64,000 nucleotides of DNA, taken from NCBI RefSeq assembly GCF_001612725.1, contig NZ_BDAZ01000072.1:1-64000 (forward strand), in the 5' to 3' direction. Positions within the stretch are counted from its first letter, which is position 1. The number at the start of each line of letters is the position of its first letter. This document shows positions 26,755 to 35,332 of this stretch, in pieces. The notes under the pieces were generated by a model that did no database searches, was not told the origin of the DNA, and saw nothing but the letters and a program-made list of their open reading frames with translations. The DNA comes from Nocardia anaemiae NBRC 100462. GTDB taxonomy: Bacteria > Actinomycetota > Actinomycetes > Mycobacteriales > Mycobacteriaceae. The translations under genes and the position numbers were made by a program.

Positions 26755-27217
26755 CTATTCCGCCCAGCAGTTGCCGAGTATGACCTCGACGAAATCGGTG
26801 CGGGGGAAGCTGGGTGCGCAGTGGGCGAGGGCGTCGGCGTTGACCGTGCCGAAGGTGGAGTCGGGGCGGTGAGCGAAGCCCTTGGTGAACGCGGCGAGTC
26901 TTTGACGTTTGAAGTCGGGGCGGATGGGCCGCGACAACGGCCTCGATGTCGGTGCGGTCGAGGTTGTGGTAGCCGAAACCCGGGACGTCGGTTTCGACTC
27001 CGGCGATGACCATAGCGATCTCGGGGCCATGTGCTCGGGAATGTCCGGTGTGGAGTGCAGTGCGATGGCAGTCCAGATCCGTTGGGCCGCATCGTGTTCG
27101 ATGCCGTGGGCGGTGAGGAGTTCGCGGGCGGTGTCGGCGCCGTCGACCTCGAACCGTTGCATGCTGGCTCGGTACGCCTCGCTCGAGCCGAGGTCATGGA
27201 ACAAGTCGCCGACTACA
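26755..27217 (-). pseudogene. HD-domain hydrolase fragment with two compensating frameshifts
   Basis: It starts abruptly at VGDLFHDLGSSEAYRAS with the HD metal motif, then RFEVDGADTARELLTAHGIE and WTAIALHSTPDIPEHM. Between about 27010 and 26915 the frame shifts (MVIAGVETDVPGFGYHNLDR) and then returns for FTKGFAHRPDSTFGTVNADA. It resembles the cyanamide-hydratase-like HD proteins of actinobacteria. The N-terminal third is missing. Confidence 0.78.
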
Positions 27218-27244
27218 GCAGTTTGGGATCAGGCCGCAGACCGA

Positions 27245-27676
27245 GGCGGCGAGCTTGCGGCTGTTGCCTTCTTTGGCATCGATCCCCTCGAGCATCGCGG
27301 CCATGCCTGCGGCGACCCGCTGTCCGATCTTCGGCGGGCAGCCGAGCAGGGAATCGGTGACCCCGAATGCAAGCGGGAGCGCGTACTGGCTGATCAGATC
27401 GGCAGCACCGGCCTGGCAGAAGGTGTTGGTCAGCGGGATGGCGATCTTCTCCACGGTGGCATCGAGAGCGTACAGATCTACCGCGTTGATACTCATGGTG
27501 ATCGCCTGCCGGTAGCGCAGCAGGACCGCTCCGTCGTTTCGAGTCCCGTTGGGACGCCATTCCATCAGCGGCCGGATCGGGCAGTCGGCGGGGATGTTCT
27601 GCTGCCAGGTGCGTGGATCGGCAGGGAAGTGCTCGGGATCGTTGAGGATCCGCAGCAGGGTCCGGGCGATCATTGC
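27245..27676 (-). pseudogene. Cytochrome P450 internal fragment
   Basis: In frame are ARTLLRILNDPEHFPADPRT, AVDLYALDATVEKIAIPLTN, ADLISQYALPLAFGVTDSLL and GCPPKIGQRVAAGMAAMLEG, the N-terminal/B-to-E helix part of a bacterial P450. The I-helix, the ExxR motif and the Cys haem loop are absent. It is fused upstream to IS701 sequence and downstream to the HD fragment. Confidence 0.75.
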
Positions 27677-28263
27677 CTCTGCCGGTCGCGGTTTTGTCAA
27701 AACACCTTGATTGCAACGGTTCTCTGGTATGCCAGCTTCTCGACATCGATCCCGATCACCGATCCACGCCTCGGGGAGATAAAGCTCTCGATCCATCAGG
27801 GCACGCCCGGACTTGCCGGCGTAAGCCAGGAACACGCCGAGCTGGGAATTTTCACACGTCCCGCTGTGCCGGAGTGTTGCCGCTGGACACCGGCCGATTT
27901 CACACCCTTCTCGAGGAATCCCTTCTCGTCCGGCACCAGGACGCCGTCCGGGCAGGCCAGTGCCTCGGCGCCATACGAGCGCAGACGGTCACGCAACTCG
28001 TCGGCCTCCCACCGGGCGCGGTTCAGCAAATGCTGCAACACATCCGGCCCTACCGCGCCCGACGGCAGCTGCCAGGAGTTCTTACGCAGCACCGGCGCCA
28101 GCCACCCGGTCAGATACGACCGCGCGCACCGCCGCGGCTCGGACCGGAAGAACACCCCCACCACCCGCGCGAACAGCTCATCGAACGCCGTCCGCCACGC
28201 CGAAACATCCTCGGCTACAACATCATCCAGCACAGACCAACAAACGACCGCGGATCCAAACAT
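27677..28263 (-). mobile_element. IS701-family transposase fragment
   Basis: The N-terminal half of an IS701 transposase: WRTAFDELFARVVGVFFRSE, LTGWLAPVLRKNSWQLPSGA, VLVPDEKGFLEKGVKSAGVQ, then after a frame change near 27840 FLAYAGKSGRALMDRELYLP. The DDE C-terminal half is missing and P450 sequence follows directly. It differs from the IS701 remnant at 51054, so two separate elements were present. Confidence 0.82.
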
Positions 28264-28377
28264 CCTGCATCACAACGAAATACAACTGTCGTGCCTTGCA
28301 GTCTTATTGACTTTCATGGAAAACTTCCGCTGACGAGGCGATTCCGCCGAAGCCGCACAATTGAAGGAAACTGCACG

Positions 28378-29649
28378 ATGAGCGCACTCCGGAGCGTCCT
28401 CGACATGCCCACTACAGCAATGGATCGGGCGATGCGCGTTTTAGGCTCTCCCGAAACTCAGCTGAATATTGGTGCAGTTCTGCACTTGGATGGACAACCG
28501 CCGCATCTCGGTGACATCCGGGACTACATCGCTACCCGGCTGGCCGCTCTGCCGGCGTTGGCTGCGTGGATGACCCCGGGCGCCCGGCATTGGACGGTGG
28601 CCGACGAAGTGGACTTGACCAGCCATGTCGTCGAGCGTGTTGTTCCCACCCAGGAAGATCTGGAGCAGGTCGTTGCCGAGTTGGCGAGGACTCCGCTGCC
28701 GGAGGACGCGCCGCACTGGCGGATGTGGTTGCTGCGAGGTTACTCGCCGAATCGGTACGTCCTGCTGTACCTGGTGCACCATAGCGTACAAGACGCCGCG
28801 GGAACGCTTCGAACACTGGAGTCGCTGTTCGCACCTGGTATCCCTGAGAGCGAATCGTCGGCGGTATATCACGGTTTCGCTCAATACCCGCGCACGCCGG
28901 CCCGCACGCGAATGCAGTGCGCCGCAATGGGTCTGCAGAGCCTTCGGAGTCTGGGCGCCTGGGACCTGCCGGGGTGCCGGCCCACAGATGAGATAGGATT
29001 TGCGTGGGGCCGCGTGCCCACCAGCACGCTTACCTCCGTCGCCCGTGCTTTCGGCGGCACTCGCAATGACGTATATCTCGCATCGCTCGCCCACGTGCTC
29101 ACTCACTGGCAGAGCGAAATCCGCGGGAACGCCGACTTGCCCGACATCCCGTTGCTGGTGCCGGCCAACGTCCGCCGCCCGGATGAGATCGCCCTGGCGG
29201 GCAACAGGACAGCCACCGCCTACCTGAGACTGCCGGGAGCGCTGCTCTCCTTCGACCAACGGCTGACCAGCACCATCCGCGCCACCCCGCCGTTGAAGTC
29301 CCCTACTGTCCGCGCAGCGTTTCGCAGCAACTTCGACGCCACGCCCACATGGCTCATGCGCACAACACTTTCCGCTCTTTCGAATCCACGGCGTGCTCCC
29401 GCCTCACTGTCAAATGTCGTGTTGCGTCATCCCCTCGCGCTGCACGGCGATCCCGTCACCGCGATCGATCCGATCACGACCAGCCTCGGAGGCATTCCGC
29501 TGAGCGTGCTCCTCCTTGTCTACGGAGAGAGTGCCACCGCATGTTTCAGAACCAATACCGGATTCCCTGGCCTCGACCAAATACACCGCGAGTGGGAAAA
29601 GACCCTGCTCTCATGGCAGAGCGATGCGGCCACGCCAAGCCGATCCTAG
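28378..29649 (+). CDS. WS/DGAT-like acyltransferase with a variant active-site motif
   Basis: A 423-residue member of the wax ester synthase/diacylglycerol acyltransferase family, which uses acyl-CoA to esterify alcohols or diacylglycerol. The ATG at 28378 follows GAAGGAAA; the longer open frame upstream is IS701 shadow. The N-terminal MDRAMRVLGSPETQLNIGAV and the motif HHSVQDA at residues 134-140 are visible. The usual motif is HHxxxDG, so Gly is replaced by Ala. LLVPANVRRPDE and LSNVVLRHPLALHG match the C-terminal half. The family also contains polyketide- and lipid-tailoring acyltransferases, so triacylglycerol synthesis is not assured. Confidence 0.78.
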   Translation: MSALRSVLDMPTTAMDRAMRVLGSPETQLNIGAVLHLDGQPPHLGDIRDYIATRLAALPALAAWMTPGARHWTVADEVDLTSHVVERVVPTQEDLEQVVAELARTPLPEDAPHWRMWLLRGYSPNRYVLLYLVHHSVQDAAGTLRTLESLFAPGIPESESSAVYHGFAQYPRTPARTRMQCAAMGLQSLRSLGAWDLPGCRPTDEIGFAWGRVPTSTLTSVARAFGGTRNDVYLASLAHVLTHWQSEIRGNADLPDIPLLVPANVRRPDEIALAGNRTATAYLRLPGALLSFDQRLTSTIRATPPLKSPTVRAAFRSNFDATPTWLMRTTLSALSNPRRAPASLSNVVLRHPLALHGDPVTAIDPITTSLGGIPLSVLLLVYGESATACFRTNTGFPGLDQIHREWEKTLLSWQSDAATPSRS

Positions 29650-30094
29650 GCCAAGGTCCTGCGCGATAGGCCAACGGCATCCGGGCACAGACGCTTCCGT
29701 GGGAGTTCGAATTGGTACTTTGCGGCGAGCTTGGTCAGGACTGCCATTGTGCCCCTCGGCGCAGGTGGTGAGGCCGGTTTCAGCGCCCACCCGAAAACCG
29801 AAGATCGTGCGATTCATATATTCGACACGCCCCGCCGAGGGGCATGCTGCGACGATCGTGACAGGTCTCCGGCTTCCCCTTGCCCGCGGTTCGGCGCGCC
29901 CAGCCCGCCGCAAACGGGCTCTACCGGCTTGGTAGGGGCTGGACCGCTCGGGCTGCGCCATTGAGGGAAGGTCATGCCGAACTCGGCGCGGAACAGGCGT
30001 CTGCGTACACCGGTGTGCACGCGGTGGGCAAGCCAAGCGCGGGGGCACGACCGATGACTGCGCGCCATAACCGGTCTATCCCACGGATGGGGTT
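29650..30094. other. Gene-free interval before the Fic gene
   Basis: About 445 bases. Frames on both strands are open for 70-145 codons but read as Arg/Pro-rich shadow peptides with no ribosome site. I see no recognisable gene or element. Confidence 0.45.
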
Positions 30095-30120
30095 TGACGT
30101 GATGATTACGTCATTATATT
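30094..30120 (+). promoter_or_regulatory. Probable leaderless promoter of fic with overlapping inverted repeat
   Basis: TATATT at 30115-30120 is a strong -10 with TTGACG at 30094-30099 as -35 (15-base spacer). Transcription would begin about 7 bases later, at or next to the ATG at 30129. TGACGT (30095-30100) and ACGTCA (30108-30113) form an inverted repeat covering the promoter, a likely operator. Confidence 0.6.
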
Positions 30121-30128
30121 GTGGCGTC

Positions 30129-31265
30129 ATGCTCTTCCCGACCCCCGCTCTGACCGCGTCCGATACTGGCGTCCTCGCCGACGTGGATCGGATGCGCGAC
30201 GAACTGCGTCACGAAATCCAGGCCAAACCCGGGAAATGGGCGGGTGGCCTGCGTAAGTTCCTCACTGCGGATGCCGTCGCCGCATCGAACTCCATTGAGG
30301 GGTTCAAAGTCTCCACCGTCGACGTGGAGGATCTGATCGCAGGCGAACGAGACGTTGAGGTCTCCGAAGAGAACAAGGCCGAGACGCTCGCCTACGAGCG
30401 GATGATGACCTACATACAGACGCTCCACGACGAAGGCGATTTCGCCTACAGCAAAGGCTTCCTGAACGCTCTGCACTGGATGCTCCAAGGGCATCGGCAC
30501 ACCGAACGCCGCCCGGCCGGGCGGTGGCGCTCCGGCCCCGTATACGTGACCGACGCCCGCGATCCCAGTATCGCCGCCTATACCGCGCCCGACGCAGAGC
30601 ACCTGCCGACCTTGATGGAGGAACTCGTCGATTGGCTCAACAGCGACAACGGTACCCACCCGCTGGTGCGCGCGGCCATGGCGCACCTGCACCTCGTCTC
30701 CATTCATCCGTGGGCCGATGGCAACGGACGCATGTCACGATCACTGCAAACACTGATGATCGCGCGGGAAGGTGTTCTCGCACCGGAGTTTTCGTCCATC
30801 GAGGCATGGCTCGGCCGACCAGGCAACACATGGGAGTACTACCAGGTCCTCGGCCGACGGGGCAGCACCTATCAGCCGGATCAGGATGTGTCGGAATGGA
30901 TTCGGTTCAATCTGACCGCCTACCATCAGCAGGCGCAAACGGTACACGCCCGCTGGGTACGGTCCGGCGCGGTATGGTCGCTGCTCGAGGAGTACGTCGC
31001 GGGCATCCGCCTGGACGAAAGAGTTGTCAGCGCATTGCATGATGTCGCGATGTCGGGCCGAGTCCGCCGAACCCGCTACGAACAAGCCGAAGGCCTGAGT
31101 CTGCAACAGGCACAACGCGATCTGCGCGACCTCGTCGCACTCAGAGTGCTGGAGCCGGTCGGCCGTACCCGAGCACGCTTCTACACCGCCGGACCGGATT
31201 ACCCGGGACACGTATCAGAAGTCGCCAGCACTCCGACCATCCTCGACAATCCTTACCAGCGGTAA
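30129..31265 (+). CDS. Fic-domain protein (AMPylation/UMPylation type)
   Basis: The 378-residue protein has an N-terminal Fic_N-like part with SNSIEGF (about residues 53-59), the inhibitory-helix-type (S/T)xxxEG motif of self-inhibited Fic proteins. The Fic core HPWADGNGRMSR has its catalytic His at residue 193, the phosphate-binding loop DGNGR and a C-terminal winged-helix-like region (YEQAEGLSLQQAQRDLRDLV). Fic enzymes attach AMP to Tyr/Ser/Thr of a target protein. The ATG at 30129 sits 9 bases after TATATT with no ribosome site, so a leaderless mRNA is likely. It stands alone, with no separate antitoxin gene. Confidence 0.87.
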   Translation: MLFPTPALTASDTGVLADVDRMRDELRHEIQAKPGKWAGGLRKFLTADAVAASNSIEGFKVSTVDVEDLIAGERDVEVSEENKAETLAYERMMTYIQTLHDEGDFAYSKGFLNALHWMLQGHRHTERRPAGRWRSGPVYVTDARDPSIAAYTAPDAEHLPTLMEELVDWLNSDNGTHPLVRAAMAHLHLVSIHPWADGNGRMSRSLQTLMIAREGVLAPEFSSIEAWLGRPGNTWEYYQVLGRRGSTYQPDQDVSEWIRFNLTAYHQQAQTVHARWVRSGAVWSLLEEYVAGIRLDERVVSALHDVAMSGRVRRTRYEQAEGLSLQQAQRDLRDLVALRVLEPVGRTRARFYTAGPDYPGHVSEVASTPTILDNPYQR

Positions 31266-31544
31266 CGCGGGCCGCCGGGGCAGGTCTAGAGGCCGTGCGC
31301 TGGTGGCATGTGTGCAGGAGTTACTTCGTGATCCCATTCCGTGCAGCGATTGCGTGGCCGCCGCCAGTACGAATCCGCGGTTGCCGGCTCACAGACGAGC
31401 CATCGGTTACGAAGATCTCAGGGCGCAGAAATTTCTCGGTGTCGATGTCGAAACCGCGGCTTGCCGTTCGACGTAGGGGTGAGTCAGGGTGGAGACGGTC
31501 CGCGAACGGTGGGTCGGCCCCGGCGACGGCTAAGGAGTAATCAC

Positions 31545-31928
31545 ATGCGAGTCATGATTCTGGGGAAGGCGACCGAGGACACCGAGCGCGGGGTCCCGCC
31601 CACCAGCGAGGAGTTCGCCGAGATGGAGGCCTTCAATGAAGAGCTTGCCAAGGCCGGCGTGGTGCTGGCCGGTGACGGCCTGAAGCCGAGCTCGGCCGGC
31701 AGGCGGGTGGCCTTCGACGAGAAGGGCGGCTCGTCGGTGCTCGACGGGCCGTTCGCCGAAACCAAGGAGCTGATCGCCGGCTACCAGATCTGGGAGGTGT
31801 CCTCGCTCGAGGAGGCGCTCGAGTGGGTCCGCCGCGCCCCGATCCGCAATGGTGTCGTCGAGGTACGGCCGTTGTACACCGCCGAGGACTTCGGCGAGGC
31901 GCTGATGCCCGAGCTGCGCGAGGCGTGA
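31545..31928 (+). CDS. YciI/DGPF-domain protein
   Basis: A 127-residue small ferredoxin-like-fold protein of the YCII/DGPF family. It shows RVMILGKATEDTERG at the start and the hallmark VLDGPFAETKELIAGYQIWE followed by EALEWVRRAP. The ATG at 31545 has AAGGAG 8 bases upstream. It lies 32 bases before an ECF sigma factor with a TPR-like tail. DGPF genes are the known genomic partners of ECF42 sigma factors, so the pair should be one unit. The biochemical role of DGPF proteins is not settled. Confidence 0.86.
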   Translation: MRVMILGKATEDTERGVPPTSEEFAEMEAFNEELAKAGVVLAGDGLKPSSAGRRVAFDEKGGSSVLDGPFAETKELIAGYQIWEVSSLEEALEWVRRAPIRNGVVEVRPLYTAEDFGEALMPELREA

Positions 31929-31960
31929 GACGACCGGGCTTGTAGGACCGAGGGCAGCTG

Positions 31961-33202
31961 GTGACCAGTGTGAGCCGGCGGACCGTGGAGGCGGTCTGGC
32001 GGATCGAGTCGGCGCGGTTGACCGCCTCCCTGGCGCGAATCGTGAACGACCTGGGTTTGGCCGAGGACTTGGCCCAGGATGCGCTGATCGCGGCGCTGGA
32101 GCAGTGGCCCGAGTCGGGCGTTCCGGATAAGCCGGGCGCCTGGCTGCTTGCTGTCGCCCGCCGTCGCGCGGTCGACATCGTCCGCCGCCAGGTGAACCTG
32201 GAGCGCAAGCTCGCACTACTCGCCCGCGAGAAGCCTGAGGGCGAGGATCCGATGGACGCGATCGAATTCGACAGGCACGTCGTCGATGATGTCCTGCGGT
32301 TGATGTTCACCGCCTGCCACTTGGTGCTCGGCCGCGACGCACGGGTGGCGCTCACGCTCAAGACGGTGGCGGGACTGTCCACCGACGAGATAGCCCACGC
32401 CTTCCTGATCCCGCCCACCACGCTCGGTCAGCGGATTTCGCGGGCGAAGAAGACGTTGTCGAACGCGGGGGTCCGGTTCGAGGTTCCGGTCGGCGACGAG
32501 CTGACCGCACGGCTGGCCTCGGTGCTCGAGGTCGTCTACCTCGTCTTCAACGAGGGATACGCCGCCACCAGCGGCGATACCTGGATGCGTGCAGAGCTGT
32601 GTGCGGAGGCCATGCGACTCGGTCGGATGCTCGCCGCGCTCGCACCCGACAAACCGGAGCCGCACGCACTGGTGGCGCTGATGGAGTTCCAGGCGTCGCG
32701 GCTGCGGGCCCGAACCGACGCCGGCGGCCGGCCGGTGCCGCTGGGCCGTCAGGACCGGACCCGCTGGGACCGGTTGCTCATCACACACGCCGAGGGGGCG
32801 CTGCGGCGGGCCGAACACCTCGGCGGACGCGGGTCCTACGTGTTGCAGGCCTCGATCGCCGCCTGCCACGCCCGCGCGACGAGCGCACCCGTTACCGACT
32901 GGCACCGCATCGCCGAGCTCTATCACGAACTCAGCGCACTCACCGGCTCGCCGGTGGTCGAGCTGAACCGGGCCGTCGCGGTCTCGATGGCCGACGGACC
33001 CACCGCCGCGCTGGCCATCGTCGACGAGCTTTCCGCCCTCACCGCGCTGCGAGGCTACCGCCTACTGCCTGCCGTCCGGGGTGATCTGCTGCTCAAGCTC
33101 GAGCGTCGTGACGAGGCACGCTCGGAGTTCGAAAGGGCCGCGGCGATGACCGGCAACGAGGCCGAGCGGACGCTGCTGCTCGACCGGGCCGCGTCCTGCT
33201 GA
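31961..33202 (+). CDS. ECF42-type RNA polymerase sigma factor with C-terminal TPR-like domain
   Basis: The protein has 413 residues. Sigma region 2 spans about residues 15-85 (DLGLAEDLAQDALIAALEQW and the promoter-melting part ARRRAVDIVRRQ). Region 4 follows at about 125-180 (LKTVAGLSTDEIAHAFLIPP, LGQRISRAKKTL). A 230-residue helical C-terminal domain (DUF6596/TPR-like) includes VVYLVFNEGYAATSGDTWMR and PVVELNRAVAVSMADGPTAA. The size and order match ECF42 sigma factors, whose extension is needed for activity and which have no obvious anti-sigma factor. GTG start at 31961. Confidence 0.88.
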   Translation: MTSVSRRTVEAVWRIESARLTASLARIVNDLGLAEDLAQDALIAALEQWPESGVPDKPGAWLLAVARRRAVDIVRRQVNLERKLALLAREKPEGEDPMDAIEFDRHVVDDVLRLMFTACHLVLGRDARVALTLKTVAGLSTDEIAHAFLIPPTTLGQRISRAKKTLSNAGVRFEVPVGDELTARLASVLEVVYLVFNEGYAATSGDTWMRAELCAEAMRLGRMLAALAPDKPEPHALVALMEFQASRLRARTDAGGRPVPLGRQDRTRWDRLLITHAEGALRRAEHLGGRGSYVLQASIAACHARATSAPVTDWHRIAELYHELSALTGSPVVELNRAVAVSMADGPTAALAIVDELSALTALRGYRLLPAVRGDLLLKLERRDEARSEFERAAAMTGNEAERTLLLDRAASC

Positions 33203-33224
33203 ATCGGCCGCGACGACGGAATGC

Positions 33225-33735
33225 TGTCCAGCGTTCGTTTTCCACTCGCTGCCGGAGAAGCCGATGACGTTGGCGACAGCGGCCTCGAGGTTGTCGTAGC
33301 GGACCTGCCCGGCCGGGACGCCACCGAGTGTGGTGAACGCGTGCACGTGGCCTTCGAAGAACGCTTCCTGCCCACCCGACATCGACAGCCGGTGAACCGC
33401 CTTGCCGGAGAACGACATCCGCAGCGAGAACAGATAGCAGCGCACCAGTTCGCCGCAGCCGGATCACCACCTCACCGAAGTCGACCTCGGCCTCCATGCC
33501 CGGCCGATGGGTCTGCGGCACGAATACCGGCGACGGCGCGTGCCCGGACTCGATGCGGATCTGCGGTTTGCGTTCGGCGACATAGGCACGGACTCGCTGA
33601 TAGGACACCTCGGTCATGCCGTGCTCATCGAGCAACCGGTGATAGATGCGGGTGACCGTATGCCGTTACTTGCGTGGCGCATTCAGATCCGTGCGCAAGA
33701 TCTCATCGATGAACGGCTTGAACGGATCCAACCGC
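33225..33735 (-). mobile_element. IS21-family IstA remnant
   Basis: Minus-strand frames give LDPFKPFIDEILRTDLNAPR, RLLDEHGMTEVSYQRVRAYV, THRPGMEAEVDFGEVVIRLR, then in another frame MSGGQEAFFEGHVHAFTTLG and VRYDNLEAAVANVIGFSGSE. This is the central part of an IS21 IstA transposase with at least two frame changes. IstB and both ends are absent. Confidence 0.82.
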
Positions 33736-33886
33736 GAGGCCTGTGGCGGGATTCAGTGCGCCTGCCTGCGGTGCCTCAACTTCGCGGGACGGTCGGTGAG
33801 CTGCTCGTCTCATTGATCATGAGGCAGGTTGGCTACTGACATGGCGGTGTTCATTGCGACGCCGATTGTCGGCTTCGCTTGTCGGG

Positions 33887-34513
33887 TCAGTGAGCGGCTG
33901 GATGCGGGGAGTTCGTGTGTTCCGGGAGTGTCTGTGTGCCGGTGGAGCGGAATCCGTCGATGAGCAGGGTGAGGTGACGGCGCCATGCGTCTGGCGCGTG
34001 GTCGCGGGTCATCTCGACGGTGCGTGAGATCCCCCAGACCACGAAGGCCAGATCATCGACGGTGGCGTCGACGCGGAGCTGACCGCGGTCCTTGGCGTTG
34101 CCGAACAGTTCCGCCAACGCTGCTGCCGCTTTGTCTCGCAGTGGTTGTGCGGCAGGGGATTTCAGGCCGCGTGCGGCGACCTCGTTGAACCCGCGGTCGC
34201 TGGCCTGGAGCTCACACATTCCCGTGACGTAGGAGACGAACCCGCGCCAGGGGTCGGGGTCTGCTGCTGCGTGTTCGGCGAGCGTGGCGAGTGTTTCGAG
34301 TCGGTCGAGGAACACCGCCTCGATGAGGTCCTGCCGGGTCGGGAATCGGTTGTAGAGGGTGCCGTTGCTGACGCCTGCACGACGGGCGATGTCTGCCATC
34401 GCCACGTCGATGCCGTGCTCGGCGAAAATCTCCCGCGCCGCGTCGATCACCCGGGCCCGATTGCGCTCGGCGTCACTGCGCAACGAGCGGGGCACCGGAG
34501 TGGTAGGTGGCAT
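33887..34513 (-). CDS. TetR-family regulator
   Basis: A 208-residue repressor-type protein. The N-terminal helix-turn-helix has VIDAAREIFAEHGIDVAMAD, IARRAGVSNGTLYNRFPTRQ and DLIEAVFLDRL. The helical C-terminal ligand domain ends in a proline/histidine tail. It is divergent from an SDR gene; the 99 bases between the starts contain two copies of one inverted repeat, so it most likely represses both itself and the SDR until a ligand, perhaps the SDR substrate, binds. Confidence 0.9.
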   Translation of the reverse strand: MPPTTPVPRSLRSDAERNRARVIDAAREIFAEHGIDVAMADIARRAGVSNGTLYNRFPTRQDLIEAVFLDRLETLATLAEHAAADPDPWRGFVSYVTGMCELQASDRGFNEVAARGLKSPAAQPLRDKAAAALAELFGNAKDRGQLRVDATVDDLAFVVWGISRTVEMTRDHAPDAWRRHLTLLIDGFRSTGTQTLPEHTNSPHPAAH

Positions 34514-34525
34514 TCCCGAATTCTA

Positions 34526-34549
34526 TAACTTGACGGCACCGTCATGTTA
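34526..34549. promoter_or_regulatory. TetR operator, proximal to the regulator gene
   Basis: TAACTTGACG, four central bases and CGTCATGTTA form an inverted repeat with one mismatch, 13 bases upstream of the TetR start. It shares its half-sites with the second operator at 34569-34590. Confidence 0.75.
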
Positions 34550-34568
34550 TGCGGTAACCTCCGAGACT

Positions 34569-34590
34569 AACTTGACGACACCGTCAAGTT
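34569..34590. promoter_or_regulatory. TetR operator, proximal to the SDR gene
   Basis: AACTTGACG-ACAC-CGTCAAGTT is a perfect inverted repeat with 9-base arms, 43 bases from the first operator (four helical turns) and 22 bases before the SDR ATG. Confidence 0.8.
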
Positions 34591-34612
34591 GTGGTTCTTT
34601 CGAGGAGGATTC

Positions 34613-35332
34613 ATGACCGAGACGTCCAAGACGATCGCGGTGTTCGGTGCGGGGCCAGGGCTCGGGCGTTCGGTGGCACGCCGGTTCGGGCGAGAGGGGT
34701 TCCGGGTCGCCCTGGTCGCGCGCACCATGGCGAAGTTGGACGCTATGGTCGCTGAACTGGCGGTCGACGGCGTCGAGGCCGCGGGGTTCGTGGCGGACCT
34801 CGGCGACCAGCAACAGCTTTCGGGTGTGCTGGAGGCGATCACGGGCCGGTTCGGCCGCATCGATGTGCTGGAGTATGCGCCGGCCGGGCCGGAGTGGATG
34901 CAGCGGCAGGTCGATATCCGCTCCTGTGATCCGGAGTCGTTCGAGTTCGGCCTGAATATGCTGCTGCGGACTCCGACGGTGTTGATCGAGTCGGTGCTGC
35001 CGGGCATGCTCGACCGCGGGGACGGGGCTGTGTTGTTCGGGTTGGCGGTCGTGGCGAGTATGCCGGTCCCGCAGTTGGGCAACGTCGCGGTCGCCGCCGC
35101 GGCGGCGCGGGCCTATCTGCACAACCTCCACGTTTCGCTGGCCGGAACCGGGGTGTATGCGGGTCTGGTCCAAGTGGCAGGCATGGTCGGTGGCAGTGAA
35201 TCCGCCGAATACGCTGCCCAGCAATGGGATCCGGCGATGCTTCCGGAACCCCTCGACCCTGCCGATCTCGCCGAAGCCGCCTGGGCGTTGTATTCCACCC
35301 GGGACCGATTCGAGACAACCGTCGGGCTTTGA
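34613..35332 (+). CDS. SDR-family protein lacking the catalytic Tyr-Lys pair
   Basis: A 239-residue Rossmann protein starting at an ATG 4 bases after GAGGAGG. The cofactor-binding motif FGAGPGLGRSVARRFGREGF is clear, and FVADLGD follows. At the place of the YxxxK motif it has GNVAVAAAAARAYLHNLHVS, with no Tyr or Lys in register, and the NNAG position is EYAPAG. It probably binds NAD(P)(H) but may not be a normal oxidoreductase. Control by the divergent TetR is likely from the twin operators. Confidence 0.82.
   Translation: MTETSKTIAVFGAGPGLGRSVARRFGREGFRVALVARTMAKLDAMVAELAVDGVEAAGFVADLGDQQQLSGVLEAITGRFGRIDVLEYAPAGPEWMQRQVDIRSCDPESFEFGLNMLLRTPTVLIESVLPGMLDRGDGAVLFGLAVVASMPVPQLGNVAVAAAAARAYLHNLHVSLAGTGVYAGLVQVAGMVGGSESAEYAAQQWDPAMLPEPLDPADLAEAAWALYSTRDRFETTVGL

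Noticed and set aside
27194..27835. 213-codon minus-strand frame as a single gene
   Set aside because: Its first 53 residues are IS701 transposase and the rest is P450 sequence; it is a chance fusion of fragments.
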